This document shows positions 12,201 through 25,427 of a stretch of 64,000 nt of DNA, one piece after another. Below the pieces are notes generated by a model. It was given only the letters and a program-made list of their open reading frames with translations, did not search any database and was not told where the DNA came from. Each line of letters begins with the position of its first letter. Within the stretch, counting starts at the first letter, position 1. This stretch comes from Hydractinia symbiolongicarpus (Eukaryota > Cnidaria > Hydrozoa > Anthoathecata > Hydractiniidae): contig NC_079882.1 of assembly GCF_029227915.1 (NCBI RefSeq), forward strand, positions 23,379,001 through 23,443,000, given 5' to 3'. The translations under genes and the position numbers were made by a program.

Positions 12201-15200
12201 AAGATTGTCACTTCGAAAACGCGTTCACAAAAAATACGAAGAAACTAAAACTAAAGCTTACTACATTCCTCACAGGTCACACTTATTAAAGAAAATAAAC
12301 ACATAGTTAAGTTTTATCAGAAGATAGTAAGTGTGACTGTTTGATCATAACATAGAACATGATCTGTCTATTGTGATGTCCACGACAAGAATGTTTCTTT
12401 TTTCCGAACCATATTATCAAATATACATGATCACACTCTATGTTAAATTCAATTATGATGTCATAGAATGATTATTTTAAGAAAGTAAAACCACACACAC
12501 ACACAGAAACAGCCACAAGAAAAACTGCTAAAACACCATGTGAATGTATATCACAGGATAAAAAAAAATTTATTGTGCCAACCGATAAAAATAACGTGCC
12601 AGTCATTTTGAACTATGACCAATACTAAGATGAATAATTTATGAATCCTTATTATATAATTAATATTAGTCAGAGATAAAAATTTCTCAATCTGTTCAAT
12701 TTAATCCTTTCACTTTGTTCTCGACATTCCAGTGCCTTTTGATGTCTTTGTACTCCACACAATAGTAATTGTTATCTTATCAATTATTAATTACATTGTG
12801 GACACAATAAATTTTCTTTTCTCAAGCATTATAGGCAAATAAAAATGAAACAGTTATGACTCACATAATTGCTTTCACTAAAATAAACTATTCGAGGTAA
12901 AAAAAAAAATTTTTAAAAATGTTTTAAAACAACTGTTGAACATATTTAAACACTTAACAAACAAAAGCCAGCTTAAGCCACATTCTCAAAAACACATTCA
13001 AGTTGAATTACCAACGAATATGTGGTTATTGTGTTATTTTCTAACAAAATGCCTAAAATACTTTCGAAATTATCATTCTCAATTATACATGAGTGGTGAC
13101 AAAAGTGGTCAGTACTTCAGAATGACAGGCACTCAACTCAGTTTAATTACACTTTAACACAAGTGTCATAATAAACCAAACATTCATCATATTTTAAGTA
13201 TGTGTGGAATTCCAACAGAACTATGCAAAAACGCATTTCCAACAGATTCACCGTAATACAAAAAAAATATGAAACTCTAGTTTCGTTAAAACATAAAAAC
13301 AAATCCCAGACTGAACATCAAAATGTGGATTCATGCAATCAAATCATACAAAATGTGCTTTCGTCAATAGTTCACATTATATAACAAGCACTTCAACAAA
13401 ACATATGCTTCTTCTTCAGTTATATCACCAGCACTCATTTCATAACTTTATATTCACTCATATTAAAACTTCAAGTTCCATATCAGCTTCTAGCCATCGC
13501 TTATGACGTCATGTTAATATAAATAAACTTTTTTTCATGAATCAATATTAAAACAGAACAATTTTTTTTTACGAAATAAATAAAAGAGAAAAAAACTGTG
13601 CAATACAGATAAATATTTCTTAACAACAACGAAAACTATTTCGATTGTAGAGTCTAGTTTCCAGTTCTGTTCTGTAAGTCTCCTAAAAACAGCTTTATAT
13701 CCACTGACTTGAGTAAGACGCTCTATGATTAGATCAAGCGAATCATAAAATATGCATTTAGGAGGTAAAATAGATGAAATGAGACATAAAGTAGTTCTAA
13801 AAATACACTTTGCATTCACACTCCTGCTGCTAATCAAAAATTCATTTCATTACGTTCATTTATTTATTACTTCTTGATTCAAATCACAGCAGAGAAATAC
13901 TCATAATGAATTGCCGACACACAGTCAGAGTGGACTGCAAATTGTTAAAATAAAAATTACACAGTGACTAAGCGAAATATTCAAAGAAAACCAAAAAAAC
14001 AGGACAGCTTATTTATAGTGTGGTTTCCATCGATAATTTAAAAAGGAAAAAACATTAAAACGCTATAATTAGATGTATAAATTAAAGAAGGCGGCTAATT
14101 AAAGATTACAGATGCAACGTCATGGGTGACAAATAGGAAAGTTCGTTGACATCATATAGATTTCCACACCTCACACTTCCACTTAGTCATCACACAACAA
14201 TTTTAAAAACATGGTAAAAGATAACACTTCCATTGAATGAGGAATTACAACATATTATGTTTTCCCCATTTCGTTCTTTTTATTTATTTTATTTAATTAG
14301 AAAATAAAAGAAAGATAATTAAAAATAATTATTATCAGAAGAATTGAGTGATATTATCACACAATTAACGCAATTTTTTACTAATTGCACATTTTCAACT
14401 AAATTAAAAATTAAATTAAAAAAACTTATAAAAAGCTTGGGCAATGGAGAAACTAGGAACTGCTAAGGACATTTGGACAATATTTTATATAGCCATAAGC
14501 TAAAACAAATATATTTTGGACATATACCTTAACCATAACATGCAATATGGCTGACTTTATGTTAATAACATCTCGCACAATGTGCCCAAACCATATTTAA
14601 CGTTTAAGCCCACGCTTTTTCTCTCGTGCCTACGCAAAAAAACTACAGTATAACTTTTGCTAATTTTAAATCTATTTTTGTTCATCTTTTGTCTATTCTA
14701 AGACTGTGCCAGCAAATCCTCTTAATCCTGATTATAATATTATTAAAAGCTTTTGTCTGTGCGGTTAAGTGTCATTAGCTTGGCTATTCACAAAAAAACT
14801 GTTTACTTTAAAAATATGTCTCAATGGGGCGCCGTATTAACACTAGTTGTGTAAAAATATGGAAACTATTCCTCACTTTTTACCTGCTTTAAATCTTACC
14901 ACTAATACCATTAATGCTGTTACGTTTAGCACTTCTGCTAACTATATTGCATTGTATAAAAAAAATTAAAAGCAAGATATTATATAAAAAATTTAATAAT
15001 TTTCATTCATTCAATGATTGATTTTTTTTATATTTTTATTTATTTCCTTATTTATCTATACGTTCATTTTCATTCAAAAGTGTTTATTAAATTTTCTAGC
15101 TTTTTACTAATAAATTTATCATAAGGGAAGCGCTGTTACTTGAGCATCAATATCCATTTGACATGTTTTTCTATTGCTATTTCAGTTCTACAAAAACACA

Positions 15201-18200
15201 GCAGCAAACATGGAAGTGTTCAGCACTTAATTCCTATACTTATTCTCCTTTTACTACCAATTTTAATGCAAATCCTTTTAGTGATTCATTCTCTCCAAAA
15301 AATGACTTTTTTAGAGATTTTTTTACCAATCTAGTTTTCATATAGAAATATGATGAACTCAAATGTTTGACAAGCGCCCAGCAACAGAATGAATCAATAA
15401 CCATAATTTAGATGGTCTACCAAACGGATTAGATTCTAGACAAAGAAATGATGAATTGCTACTCAAGCCACAAAAATAGCATCAATCATTCACAACGACA
15501 CACAAATAACCATGTATCATGCACCATTGAGTGAGAACGAAAATGTAGGGTGATGATGAAACAAGTTTAGGAGAAAGAATAAAATAACTGCATATTCCCA
15601 AATCTTTTTCAAAGTAAGGAGTCCTAATATTTATCATTACAATGTACAGTCCGATAATTCACTTTATTATTCAATTGCACATAATCATACCTAGTAAACT
15701 GTTACTACATTAAACCCCCTGTATAGCTAAATTCAATCTTTTTAGGCATGACTAATATAATAATTAAACGCACTCGCTTATAAAAAACACTAAAATTTAA
15801 AATCGATAATATGTTTGATTGTGCAAGTCTTAGCTGGGTATGACCTTGTGTTGAATTGGATTTTTCCCCCGTGCATTACTAACAATAAAATATAATTAGT
15901 GCGTTCCAAACCAATAAGTAAAAAAATATAAAGGCTTTCCTTACAGCAAACAAAAGTATAAATAGAAGCATTAAAATACCTAATCTTTTGGATTACATGG
16001 ACGAGTGCCAGATGCGTATGTAATATCTCCTTACAAAGAATTTAAATCTTTCCTACTGATATCTGATTAGGTTTGTTGTAAAGAAGTTGCCTGGTGGACA
16101 GACTAATGACAATGTTATTGTTTGCTTGAACAAAAATATATTAATCCGTTAGTTAGTCACGTGTGTGCTGGATAACATCTTCTGACGTGTGTTGTGAATT
16201 ATAGTTCACTAATATTTAACGACAGCATTGATTAGTATTGATTCGTTTGACTAATTAATAAAAAAGAACGTACAATGTATATATTTACAGAGTTTTTTGT
16301 TTATGCTAAAAAAAAACTTTTTTAAAATTTGATTAATAGTAACAGTTGAATCCTTAGATTTATTAAATATTTTAGAAACAAAGTTAGATACTAAAAAACA
16401 TAACAAATGAAAAGTAATTAAAACGGGTCTTATTGTTAAAACAGGGTCTCATTGTTAAAACAGGGTCTTATTGTTAACACAGGATAATTTACTAGAAATA
16501 AATTCATTCTTGTTATAAATTTATTTTTTGATCATCAATGTGCTATATTTATTTATAAAAGTTAATAGATGTCACTTTCTAAATTTGTGGGGAGCACTCA
16601 AAACTTCATGCACCTAGTTTTATTTCATGAATTATTACAATAATAATTATAATAAATAATAATGGATGCCACCATAAACAATTTTAGGAGATTTAAGAGG
16701 AACCATATTTTTGGTCCACAGATTAGGGAGATTTCAGGAGGATCAACATTTTGGTCTAAACTTTAGGTTATTTAGGAGATTTTAGGACGAATCAATATTT
16801 TGAGTCCAAATTTTAGGGTTATTTAGAAGATAAGGCCCCCATGGCCTAGCTCAGACTGGAAGATCACTAATAATATAACCATCCGGTAGATGTTAAGTCG
16901 ATCACAATTGTTATAATTACGTGGTAGATCATTTGCGTGTAATGTAAGAAAATTAGAATTTTGGGAACACTTAATGTTTCTTCAACCATCATAGAATGTA
17001 GCTTTTGTTATAGGAAAGACAAAAATAGCCTAAAAATTGAATCCTGAAGTTTATAAATATTTGTATTATTATCATGTTGCTTTCCTTCAACAACCAAATG
17101 AGTGTAAATGATTATTTAGAGCTTTTTTGTATTGGTTTGCATTTTAACCATATATTTATAAACTAATAAATATAACATTAAACCTTGAACTGGAATTTTT
17201 GAACCAATACAGATTAAAAAAAATTGCTCCGGATATAGTTGTTTTGAGTAAAAATATGGTTTTAAACAGGCTTAGTTACATATGCTAACACTTTAAAGAG
17301 GCTTTTTACAGAGACAAGCTAACCTAGTTAAGTTGGCCAATGCAGTTTACTGACATGACTTCTTTTATCATTATGAGGTAAAAAAAATATGAAAATCTCT
17401 TTATATTTTTTACAGGGGGCTCTGAGTGCATTTAAATTCTGAATCTTATTTCACGAAACTTATGCTATCTAAATAAAAATGAATTGTGCATCTAAATCAA
17501 AGAGGTTAGCAATGGCCAGTGTAAGCACAAAATCTTTTATTTTTTTGTTTATCCTTTGCCTCTATTGTGGACAGCGCTAGACGCTAATTAAAAAAAAGAT
17601 AGAATCATAGACTTTGAACTAATGGTTAAGGAGACATTAAAGGTTAAGGATTTTTTTAATACTTCATTAACTTGTTAGTTCCGAAACGGATGGGTTTACC
17701 CATCTTTGGGGAATTGGACATTTTATCCACCAAGGTTATTGCTATCAACTAATAATAAACTTTATCATGCACAAAAACAAAAAAATCGACTTGGTTTAGT
17801 ATGAGGGGACCTTGTGAGAAAATTCCAGTCTAATTTCTGGTATCCCTATGTAAGAAGACAAAAACTTGAAACGCATTATAGGAAAATTAACAAACGAGAT
17901 CAGCCTAGTTAGTCTGATCATCTCATTTATTGGTTGCATAATAGGAATGAGCAGTTTAAACCTCATCACACTTCAATTTATTAAAAATATATATAAAAAA
18001 GTTTCTTAAAAAAGTAAACAAACGTGAAAACTGTGACACGTATGCGTGTCAATTGCACCTGTAAGTAAATCTGGCTTAAGTGTGTATAAGGCCTTTCTTT
18101 GTCATATAGCTTATGTAGTATCATTATCTCTATCTATCTGCGAGTGATCAATAAAATTAGAAGTATTCTCTAAGAAAATAGAGCTGTTTCTATGCACAAT

Positions 18201-19434
18201 TTAAATTGATGAAAAAGCAGAAAAAAATATTGTATAAAGAGTACTTTTCACCATCATTTTAGCAACAACAGCAAATGGTAAAGTACAGGCAGCACTCAAA
18301 GTTTCTGGAAAAGTGCCACAAAAGAGTACTAGGCACCTTATTGACCCAGAAGGATGTTTATTGTCCACACCTTTATAGATAAATTCTTAGAACCCTTTTC
18401 TAGTCATACCTTTGCTCTTGCTTGATATAGTTTTTCTAATATTGCTCTGTATTTAGTTATTGCAAGATCACCATCAAAATATTTAAAAAGGGTAAAATTG
18501 TTTGCTCTAACTACACCTTTTAGTACACTTATAAGTTGACATTTGTTAATGACATCTCCAGCAATTTGTGTTCCTCAAGGCAATGTCCTTTACTTTGTTT
18601 AGCATACTGGAGTTAAAAAGATTGAGTCTTTCAAATTTGTAGTAGACTATGCTCTCATCAACTTTGTACTTTTTTTACAATTGTTACTGTTGACTTTTTA
18701 ATCGTTTGTCAACCTTCTGCACAATATTAGTCTTTTGTATATATTTTTATTTTTGGTCTTTTACTTTTTGCTGTAGGGAAATAATCTTTAGTTTCATGTT
18801 AATTTCAATTATTTTCATTGGCTTTAAGTGACACAAATTCCAGAGGTGATAAAAATATGAGGAAACAGAAAATAAGAAGGGTGAGAATTTATGCAACTTT
18901 GGCCAATTAGTGCAATACACATAAGCACATACACATAAGCAGTTTCACTACCACCAAGAATTTTGAGTTAAATATTTGTACAGAAAATTAAATAAAATAA
19001 CCGCTATTTACCAAGTTAATATAAATTTTAGGTATGTCAAAAAAAAATAAAAATAAAAACAAACTACCTTGCAATACTGCGACATGTTGAAAGCACTGTG
19101 CCATCTTTTCAACCAAAACATAAAAAAAATGGCTGTGAGGTACACTGAAAACATCCCAGGCAGATTGATCATAAATAAGAACTTTCTTATACTGTGACCA
19201 ATTACAGCTAATTGATTCCAACAATTGGAAAACAGTTATTTGATCACTTTGTAATCTTCTCTTCATAAGTTTCGAGCAGGTTAAATTGACTGCATTTTTT
19301 ACGTGGTTATCATTGTATTCCAACATTGATCGTGTGTCAATAACAAGTAGTAAGTCTCTGTAAGATATTCCCATTAAGACATTTGCCAAATCTTCCACTG
19401 ATACAATATCAACATTCATCATTGGAGGAAACAT
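6209..19434 (-). CDS. DUSP16-like: Dual-specificity MAP-kinase phosphatase, DUSP8/16 type, 4 coding exons
   Basis: Exons on the reverse strand are 19434-19068, 7549-7220, 6873-6750 and 6647-6209. All introns are GT..AG, phases agree, and they give 419 residues. Family members dephosphorylate phospho-Thr/Tyr on JNK and p38. Residues 1-125 form a rhodanese/CH2-like domain with the kinase-interaction motif KLMKRRLQ (55-62), nearly identical to the vertebrate one. The exon 1/2 junction rebuilds LQGGFTEFS, also family-like. The catalytic domain runs from about 160 to 305: general acid D215 (RIPIQDN), P-loop HCVGGVSRS with C246 and R252 intact, then the block KEKRPTISPNLNFMGQLL. The tail after 305 is serine-rich and ends with a motif present twice (see findings). 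An alternative start is M5/M6. Vertebrate DUSP8/16 have much longer tails. Host regulation is not visible. Confidence in the family is high; a one-to-one match to DUSP8, 16 or 10 is not settled. Confidence 0.93.
8398..8450. repeat. 25-bp tandem duplication
   Basis: Two adjacent copies of a unit with the core ACAGCGTTG(C/T)GTCAT...TGAC occur inside the phosphatase intron. Each carries GTCAT/ATGAC half-sites that resemble bZIP-type binding cores. Any function is speculative. Confidence 0.55.
16425..16490. repeat. Tandem repeat, about 21 bp x 3
   Basis: Three successive units share GGTCTTATTGTTAAAACAG with one or two substitutions. The array lies in the large phosphatase intron and has no coding potential. 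Confidence 0.75.
16680..16830. repeat. Imperfect tandem repeat of roughly 55 bp, about 3 units
   Basis: Units share the pattern TTAGGAGATTT..AGGA followed by CAACATTTTGGTC or a close variant and a TTTAGG block. The copies have diverged by substitutions and short indels. No coding frame crosses the array. It lies in the phosphatase intron. Confidence 0.65.
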
Positions 19435-22400
19435 TGAAGTATTTCATAAAGTATTTGTGTACTATTATATTAACATCTGTTTATTCTGTGTTGCCGCAAT
19501 TGGTAATGTTTTCTTGAACATTGTCACTCTTCCTAGAATTAAAAAAAACACACAGATTTTAAATATAACGATCATGACAGTAAAGAGTAAAACAATGTTT
19601 CCTACATCTAAATCTTTCTGTAAATCGACTTTAAACTAAACCCAAAGTTAGTCTCAAAATACCCAATTGTTACTATCTTACCTGCAAGGATAGTGTTGGT
19701 TTCCAACTCCTAACTGAGTAACTAACTAATTTTGTCCCAAATGGTCAATTGCAACGTCATCAACAAGCTTTTTACAAATTTTTAATTTTTTTTTTTAGGT
19801 TCACATTACGACACGTTGGCCAACTGAGTCATTACACCTTGAGTAAAAATATTTAATTTGACCATTTAACGGCAGGCGAATTAATGCAAAATGATGTATT
19901 GATGAAAAATACAAAAGATTTTTAAAATATTTTTTGCCAAATGATTCCTCCCAACAAAATAAAGTTGTGTTGTGACTTTCAAGTTCTACGAATAATCCTA
20001 ATAAATTTACCTATTATAAGGATTTTATAAGAGCTTTTAAGCGGTATTTTCGAGAAATGGCTAAAGGCTCTAAGATGTATCTAAGAATTTCACCAGGTGT
20101 CTGTAATAGATAAATATAAAAAGTCAGTAGGTAGCCTAGCGATGAATCATATCCCTCACACAAGGAACAGCTATAAATCAATTTTTAGGTTTTGTGAAAT
20201 GATTCCGTTAATAAATTAAAAATATATTGTTGCAGTGATGTGTAATTGACATTAACATGCGGAATAGCTTATGCAGCCCCTGCATCTTGTTTTATCCTAA
20301 GTTACCACCATCTTCATACAGCTACCATAAATTTTACATTGCCACAGGACATCACCATTGCGAGAGCAATAAATAGATTATATGTTCACATTAAAAGTTT
20401 GTGTGGCATGTATGCAAGAATCTCTGTTTGTTTTTAAAGTTAGTTATCATATTATAGTAACGTTCTTGTAGTTATAAAAATCTGAAATTTGAAAAGCGAA
20501 TTATATTATTATTATTATGAATAAAATAAACTATAAAACGTCAGATCCTGAGAAGACCCATAGTCTTTTAACTAGAAAAGGAAAAGTAGTTCTGTGTGTT
20601 TGCTTTGCGAATTTATTAACAAGATATTAATTTATTCTTATGAGTTATTATACAATAACAAAATAAATGAGGGAGAGTCATTCGAAAAAAGGAAGAAAAT
20701 ATGTAACTTTTGAATGCTCTCTCAAATACACAAGGGTAGCAGCATCACAAAATTAGATGTTTTTATTAATAATTGTGGTGACACCTAAAATTTTTAGTCC
20801 ATGAAGAGAATATTTTTATCTCCAGGGTGGGACAATTTGTACTAAAAACGATATTTGGCATTCTGAACGGTTTTAATCAATTTTAGATAATAATTACGTT
20901 ATAACTAACTTAATAATAGAATTTTAAATCAAAACCTTAAAAAAATTTTTGATGTTAGTTCCTTTTATAGAATGACTCTGTTACAACTTTTCTTTGTTTT
21001 GTTTCTGAAAATGTTTTAATTATACTGGAATGTTCAATGTTTGAAGCTCATTGTAAGACAAATTAAAAGAAAGTATTTTTTGACAAATCAAATAACAAAA
21101 CAAAAGAGTTGGTATAGTCTATACAATACAGAAATTATGTAAACTTTTAATGATAATCATAACAGGGCTACTGCCTATTGGGAATGGGCGTCTTTTTAGT
21201 CATCTGAGTGTTTTTATCTATGCATGTATCTGTGTCTAAATTGTATGTTTGTGTACCTGAGACAAGGTGTATTTAAGATTATTTTAATAATTTTTAGTTC
21301 CATTTATTTTTTAAGTTTTTATTCTGTAAATACTTGGCTTCTAGCCGTTTGAAATATATGCCACTCTCATTAAAAATTTGTGATAGCTTTTGTGACTGTT
21401 GCTCACATCCATTGAGTTAACACAAAAATTTACTTATCCCTGTTTTTTTTAATAATTTTTTTGTGATGTTGACAAAACTAACAGCACTTGTGAATTAAAA
21501 ATCATAGAAAAATCATATTACAGGCTTTGCAATTCGCAACAACACTTAGAAGTATTTTTAAAATATATACATAACCTTGTCAGCAATTTTTGCCACAGTA
21601 AGATTGCACATAGGGAGTCCGTAGGAGTTGTGTAATTGCAAGAGTGAAAAAAAGTCGAAAATAATGGCAACGAAATAAGAAATTGTTTTTAAAGCATAGT
21701 TTTTAGTTTCCTCCTACAGCAATGCATGAACATTAAAAGCTCTTTGTAAAAAAAACTTATTTTTTGTGCTGTAACTAACAAGTTGTGGTTAAATTGAATA
21801 ATTGGAGAAAATGCTAAACTTTTTTTTTATACTTTTTTTTACTATAAATATAATAATTTTTCTCAAGTAAAAAAATTGTTTTTAACATAGGAGGCAGTTA
21901 CACTTAAATTAGCATTTCACAAACAAAAGCCAACATTACACTAAATTAAAAGACTATATTGAGAACAAAGTGGTATGTAAAGTGAGATAGCTATAAATAT
22001 ACGACAGCAATATTTTAAAATGCTAAATTACAAGGGCTGTATTAGCATCTATAATCGAGGCACTTTGATAGAACATTCAGGTTAAGACTGAAATTGCATG
22101 TGCATTTTCAGAACAATGCCATACAATGTTTGCAAAGAGCAAGAGCATGTTTTAAAACCAAAGCAAGAACTTATTGAAACCCAGTCCATGACAAAAAAGC
22201 TTGTTCGAATTAATACAACTATATCCAATAATATGTCTAACCTTGAAATCAAGTCAGAGAAGAGTGATTGTCTTAATTGTCTTCCCTCTGATACAACTGT
22301 GTAGCCAAAAATATTTTGGTATATAGTTTATTAGTTATTCTAAAAGTAAAAAATATTATGATTAACATAGCCAGATAAAAAAAATGAATGGAAACAATTC

Positions 22401-23918
22401 ATAAAACACCCAATTAGATCCACAAGTAGAATGAAATCAATGATAAAGTCCAGTAACAAAAACAAGGCCCATAAAACATGTTTAAAACAAGAAAGTAATT
22501 TATAAATATAAGTACAAATTACATGCAAATTATCTATTTTGAAAACAAATGCGCAAATTAAAGTACAACACAACCTTACACTTAAAACAAGTTAATTAGC
22601 TTACCAGGATTGTGTTAGTTTGTTCACTAGGATCTTCATGTTTTTTTGAAAAACCTTGATTCGTTGTTCAGATTTTGAAGTTCCTTAATTATGCATGACA
22701 TTATCAATTAGCTCTGAGTAAGGTGTTGTATTTACCAGTTTTACTAAGGCATGCTCTGGTTTTTCCATTCAGTCTCTATCCATATTATAGCTGTGCGAGT
22801 AGCGAGACGTACGCAATGCAGTATAAAAAAGGATGGGCGAACCGGTGGATTTTTCTCCGGGCTACCAACTAGTATTACTAATAGCCTTCTGTCAACTAAA
22901 AGCATGTTGTGTTAACCATGCACAAAATCTTGTAGGGTACAACTTACAAATGCAATATGCATTTTACCAACTTTATCGTGATCGCTCAGGTATAGTAAAT
23001 CACTCAAAAAGCCAAATATTTATGAAAAACCAATTCCAGATTTCTGCAGCCTTGCCAACGAAGTAATGATCAGAGTCATAACAATGAATATACCATTTTG
23101 ATTTAAAATTAGTTATTGTTGAGTGACAGGTTTGTATAGGTCTTTGTTTTGCCTTTTTGTCTTCTAAAATCTTTTTTATTTTTGTGTTTTGCTTTTTATA
23201 TGTTTTTACATGTTAAGATAAATATATTGTCATGCTTTCCAGCTACCAACAAATCTTAAACACACTAATTTTAAGATTTAGGCAACGAATGTAAATTTTA
23301 AGGAAGCATAGCTAGCCAGTCTTATTTATTGCTATTTATTCAGGGTTTTATTTAGTTCGCTATAAGAGCTTTTTAAGCTAACTTTATTTATTTTTGTGTT
23401 ATTTTTAACAATCTCATTTTTAGTCTGCATCCAGGCTTTGTGGTTGCTGTTATCTACCTTCTGCTAAAGAGTGAAATTTTATGGCTCTTATGCAAGGCAC
23501 ATAATCACCCTTATCCAAAAATTAAGATATACATTTTTTAATTTTTTTTAAAAGTCAAGGATGCGTTATAACTATCCTGAAAATTTAAAATCTGAAAAAT
23601 ACTAGAACTGAAAAAAATGGTTTTTTTCAATTTCTTTAATTCCTTGTTGTTTTTTTCAATCACCATATTTAAAGATTTTCTTGATCACTTATTCCTGGCC
23701 AAGGGCGCGCTGCCCTCGTAAAATAATCGTTTTCAGTCGTTGGTAAATAGACAGGCAGAGTTTGCTAAATTGATTTTAAAAAACTATAAATCAGAGGCAA
23801 AAAAAAAAAAGAAATCGTAGGTATGTCTTTTCCTTATGGCCACTAATTATGATAATTAATGCTTATCACACGCTCTTTCATTTAATAAAATGTATGGCCA
23901 GGGGAGAGTGCCTAAAAA

Positions 23919-23948
23919 TTGTAGATTGTCTATAAACAATCTACAATG
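23919..23948. repeat. Hairpin, 11-bp stem with 8-base loop
   Basis: ATTGTAGATTG pairs with CAATCTACAAT across a TCTATAAA loop. No terminator role applies in a eukaryotic genome. It may be a fold-back remnant. Confidence 0.6.
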
Positions 23949-24191
23949 AGCTGGAATTGTTTCATTTTCTGTTTTAAGATCAGGTTTTACTTATTTAAAA
24001 AAGTAGGTTACTTTTTTAACTTGATTTCTTTGATCGTTGTGGTCTGTTCTTTATAATTCTTGCCTGTGTGCATGCGTGTGCGCATGTCCATTGTTTTAGA
24101 CGCAAAATCAAAACAACTGTATATATACATCACAGTGCAACTCATCTATAAACTTAAAAAAATGCATGTTTCCACAAATTTTGATGCTGAT

Positions 24192-24235
24192 ACACAAATC
24201 ACCAACATATCTGAAGATATGTTGGTGATTTGTGT
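24192..24235. repeat. Perfect hairpin, 21-bp arms with 2-base spacer
   Basis: The left arm begins ACACAAATCACC and ends ACATATCT. The right arm from 24215 is its exact reverse complement, with only GA between them. A perfect 44-base fold-back in neutral AT-rich DNA suggests a recent event, either a small inverted duplication or a deleted fold-back element. The loop is too short for a normal microRNA precursor. Confidence 0.85.
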
Positions 24236-24338
24236 TAAACAATGTTCGAAACTTTCAAGCAAGTTAACCTGGATCAGAGAAATATAGCTAACTCTATGTA
24301 GCTATAGTTTAAAGCAAATGAAATCTACAAAACATGTA

Positions 24339-24357
24339 TATATATATATATATATAT
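24339..24357. repeat. TA microsatellite
   Basis: A run of about nine TA dinucleotides. Confidence 0.8.
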
Positions 24358-25269
24358 GAATTAGAAATTAAATGACTTAGAAATATTGGGAACATACCAA
24401 GAGCAAAATGTAGCTAGCTATATACTAGTTGTCAGACAATGCAGAAAGGGTAATCCTGAAGGATAGTCATAGTATTATATCCTGGTGTTGTGTAGCATCC
24501 TATCTATATTTCCTATATATAGCTATATACTTCAATCCAATCAGTCTATGAACGGGATTCCTCAGCTAATCTAATGTCACTATAAAAGGGGTAAAAAGAA
24601 GCTTTCTAGCTGGTCCTAATAGTAGTACTTCAAGTGCCACAACAGCCCATTCAACTTTGATTTGACTTGACTGAACTAATCTGACCCAACTTAGAACACG
24701 GCCCGTCTATAAAGGGGACGGACCATCTGTAGACACGGTGGCCCATCTTTTGACTGGCAGGACCAACTTGCATACATTAGGACCCTGTAACGCAAACTAA
24801 CTACTGCAACTTTCTATGGCGTAATCTTGTATATATTAAATCAAGTCAAGTAGGGAGGGTATCAAAAACAACTCTTCGCAACTCTTGGTGCTAGACCAGA
24901 GATCTTTGATTTTCGTTTCTAACACAGATGATAAGATCGTATAGCATATTCAGCTTTTATATAATGTAATATTGTATTAGCTATAGCTATAACATTACAT
25001 TACGGTAGCCTGTTTTTAAATTGTCAATAAACTCGCAAAATACGAAAAATGTTAGAAAAACATCTTGCTTTTAGAAAAACCCAACAGGGAAGAACGTGGA
25101 GAGAAATTAAGTACAGCTGCTGGCCACAGAACGTCGGAAAATCATCGAGTTGCATGTTGCAAACCGGAACACGGAACAGCACGGAGCCGTTAATTCAAAA
25201 GATAGTATCATTCCATAAGGAGTACATCGGTAGCTGGAGTGTTTTCCATCTTTTATACCTAATTGCATC

Positions 25270-25427
25270 CTCGAGTCCCCAGGGTTTGTTGCCTGATGTC
25301 AAAGCCACTAGCGCTACTTGAAATAAACCCTGAGGACCAATCTCGTTCCCAGGACTTCTTTTTCGCTTTCTAATACGTGCTGAAAGCAGAAAAGAAGCCC
25401 TGGGAACGAGATTGCCCTGGGGACGAG
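25270..25427. mobile_element. Nested fold-back elements with CTCGTTCCCAGG-type ends
   Basis: The inner element (25338-25414) has arms starting CAATCTCGTTCCCAGG at left and ending in its exact reverse complement at right. The stem continues with few mismatches to CTTTC/GAAAG around an 11-base loop. An outer pair, CTCGAGTCCCCAGGG and CCCTGGGGACGAG, encloses it. Related ends occur at 27586-27661 and 37146-37257, so this is a local family of non-autonomous fold-back elements. No coding sequence or clear target duplication was found. Confidence 0.7.

Larger units (their letters stand above)
7550..19067. other. 11.5-kb intron of the phosphatase gene
   Basis: The intron separates the rhodanese exon from the catalytic exons. 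It holds a 25-bp tandem duplication near 8398-8450, a short CA run near 12492, a 10-bp inverted pair around 11417-11467, the tandem repeats at 16425-16490 and 16680-16830, and AT-rich filler. No nested gene or intact transposon was recognised on either strand; open frames are short and low in complexity. Confidence 0.6.
19435..25269. other. Intergenic, no gene recognised
   Basis: This region lies upstream of the phosphatase start codon. It should contain that gene's promoter and perhaps a 5' UTR exon, but neither can be placed. It is AT-rich with many poly-A and poly-T runs. It contains the hairpins at 23919-23948 and 24192-24235, and a TA dinucleotide run at about 24339-24357. Open frames such as the one at 22098-22304 show no family resemblance. 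Confidence 0.5.

Noticed and set aside
15140-15345. Overlapping 60-64 codon frames in the phosphatase intron
   Set aside because: Low-complexity AT-rich translation with no splice or family support.
24192-24235. microRNA precursor
   Set aside because: The arms are perfectly paired with only two bases between them, unlike a normal precursor loop, and no longer flanking stem is present.
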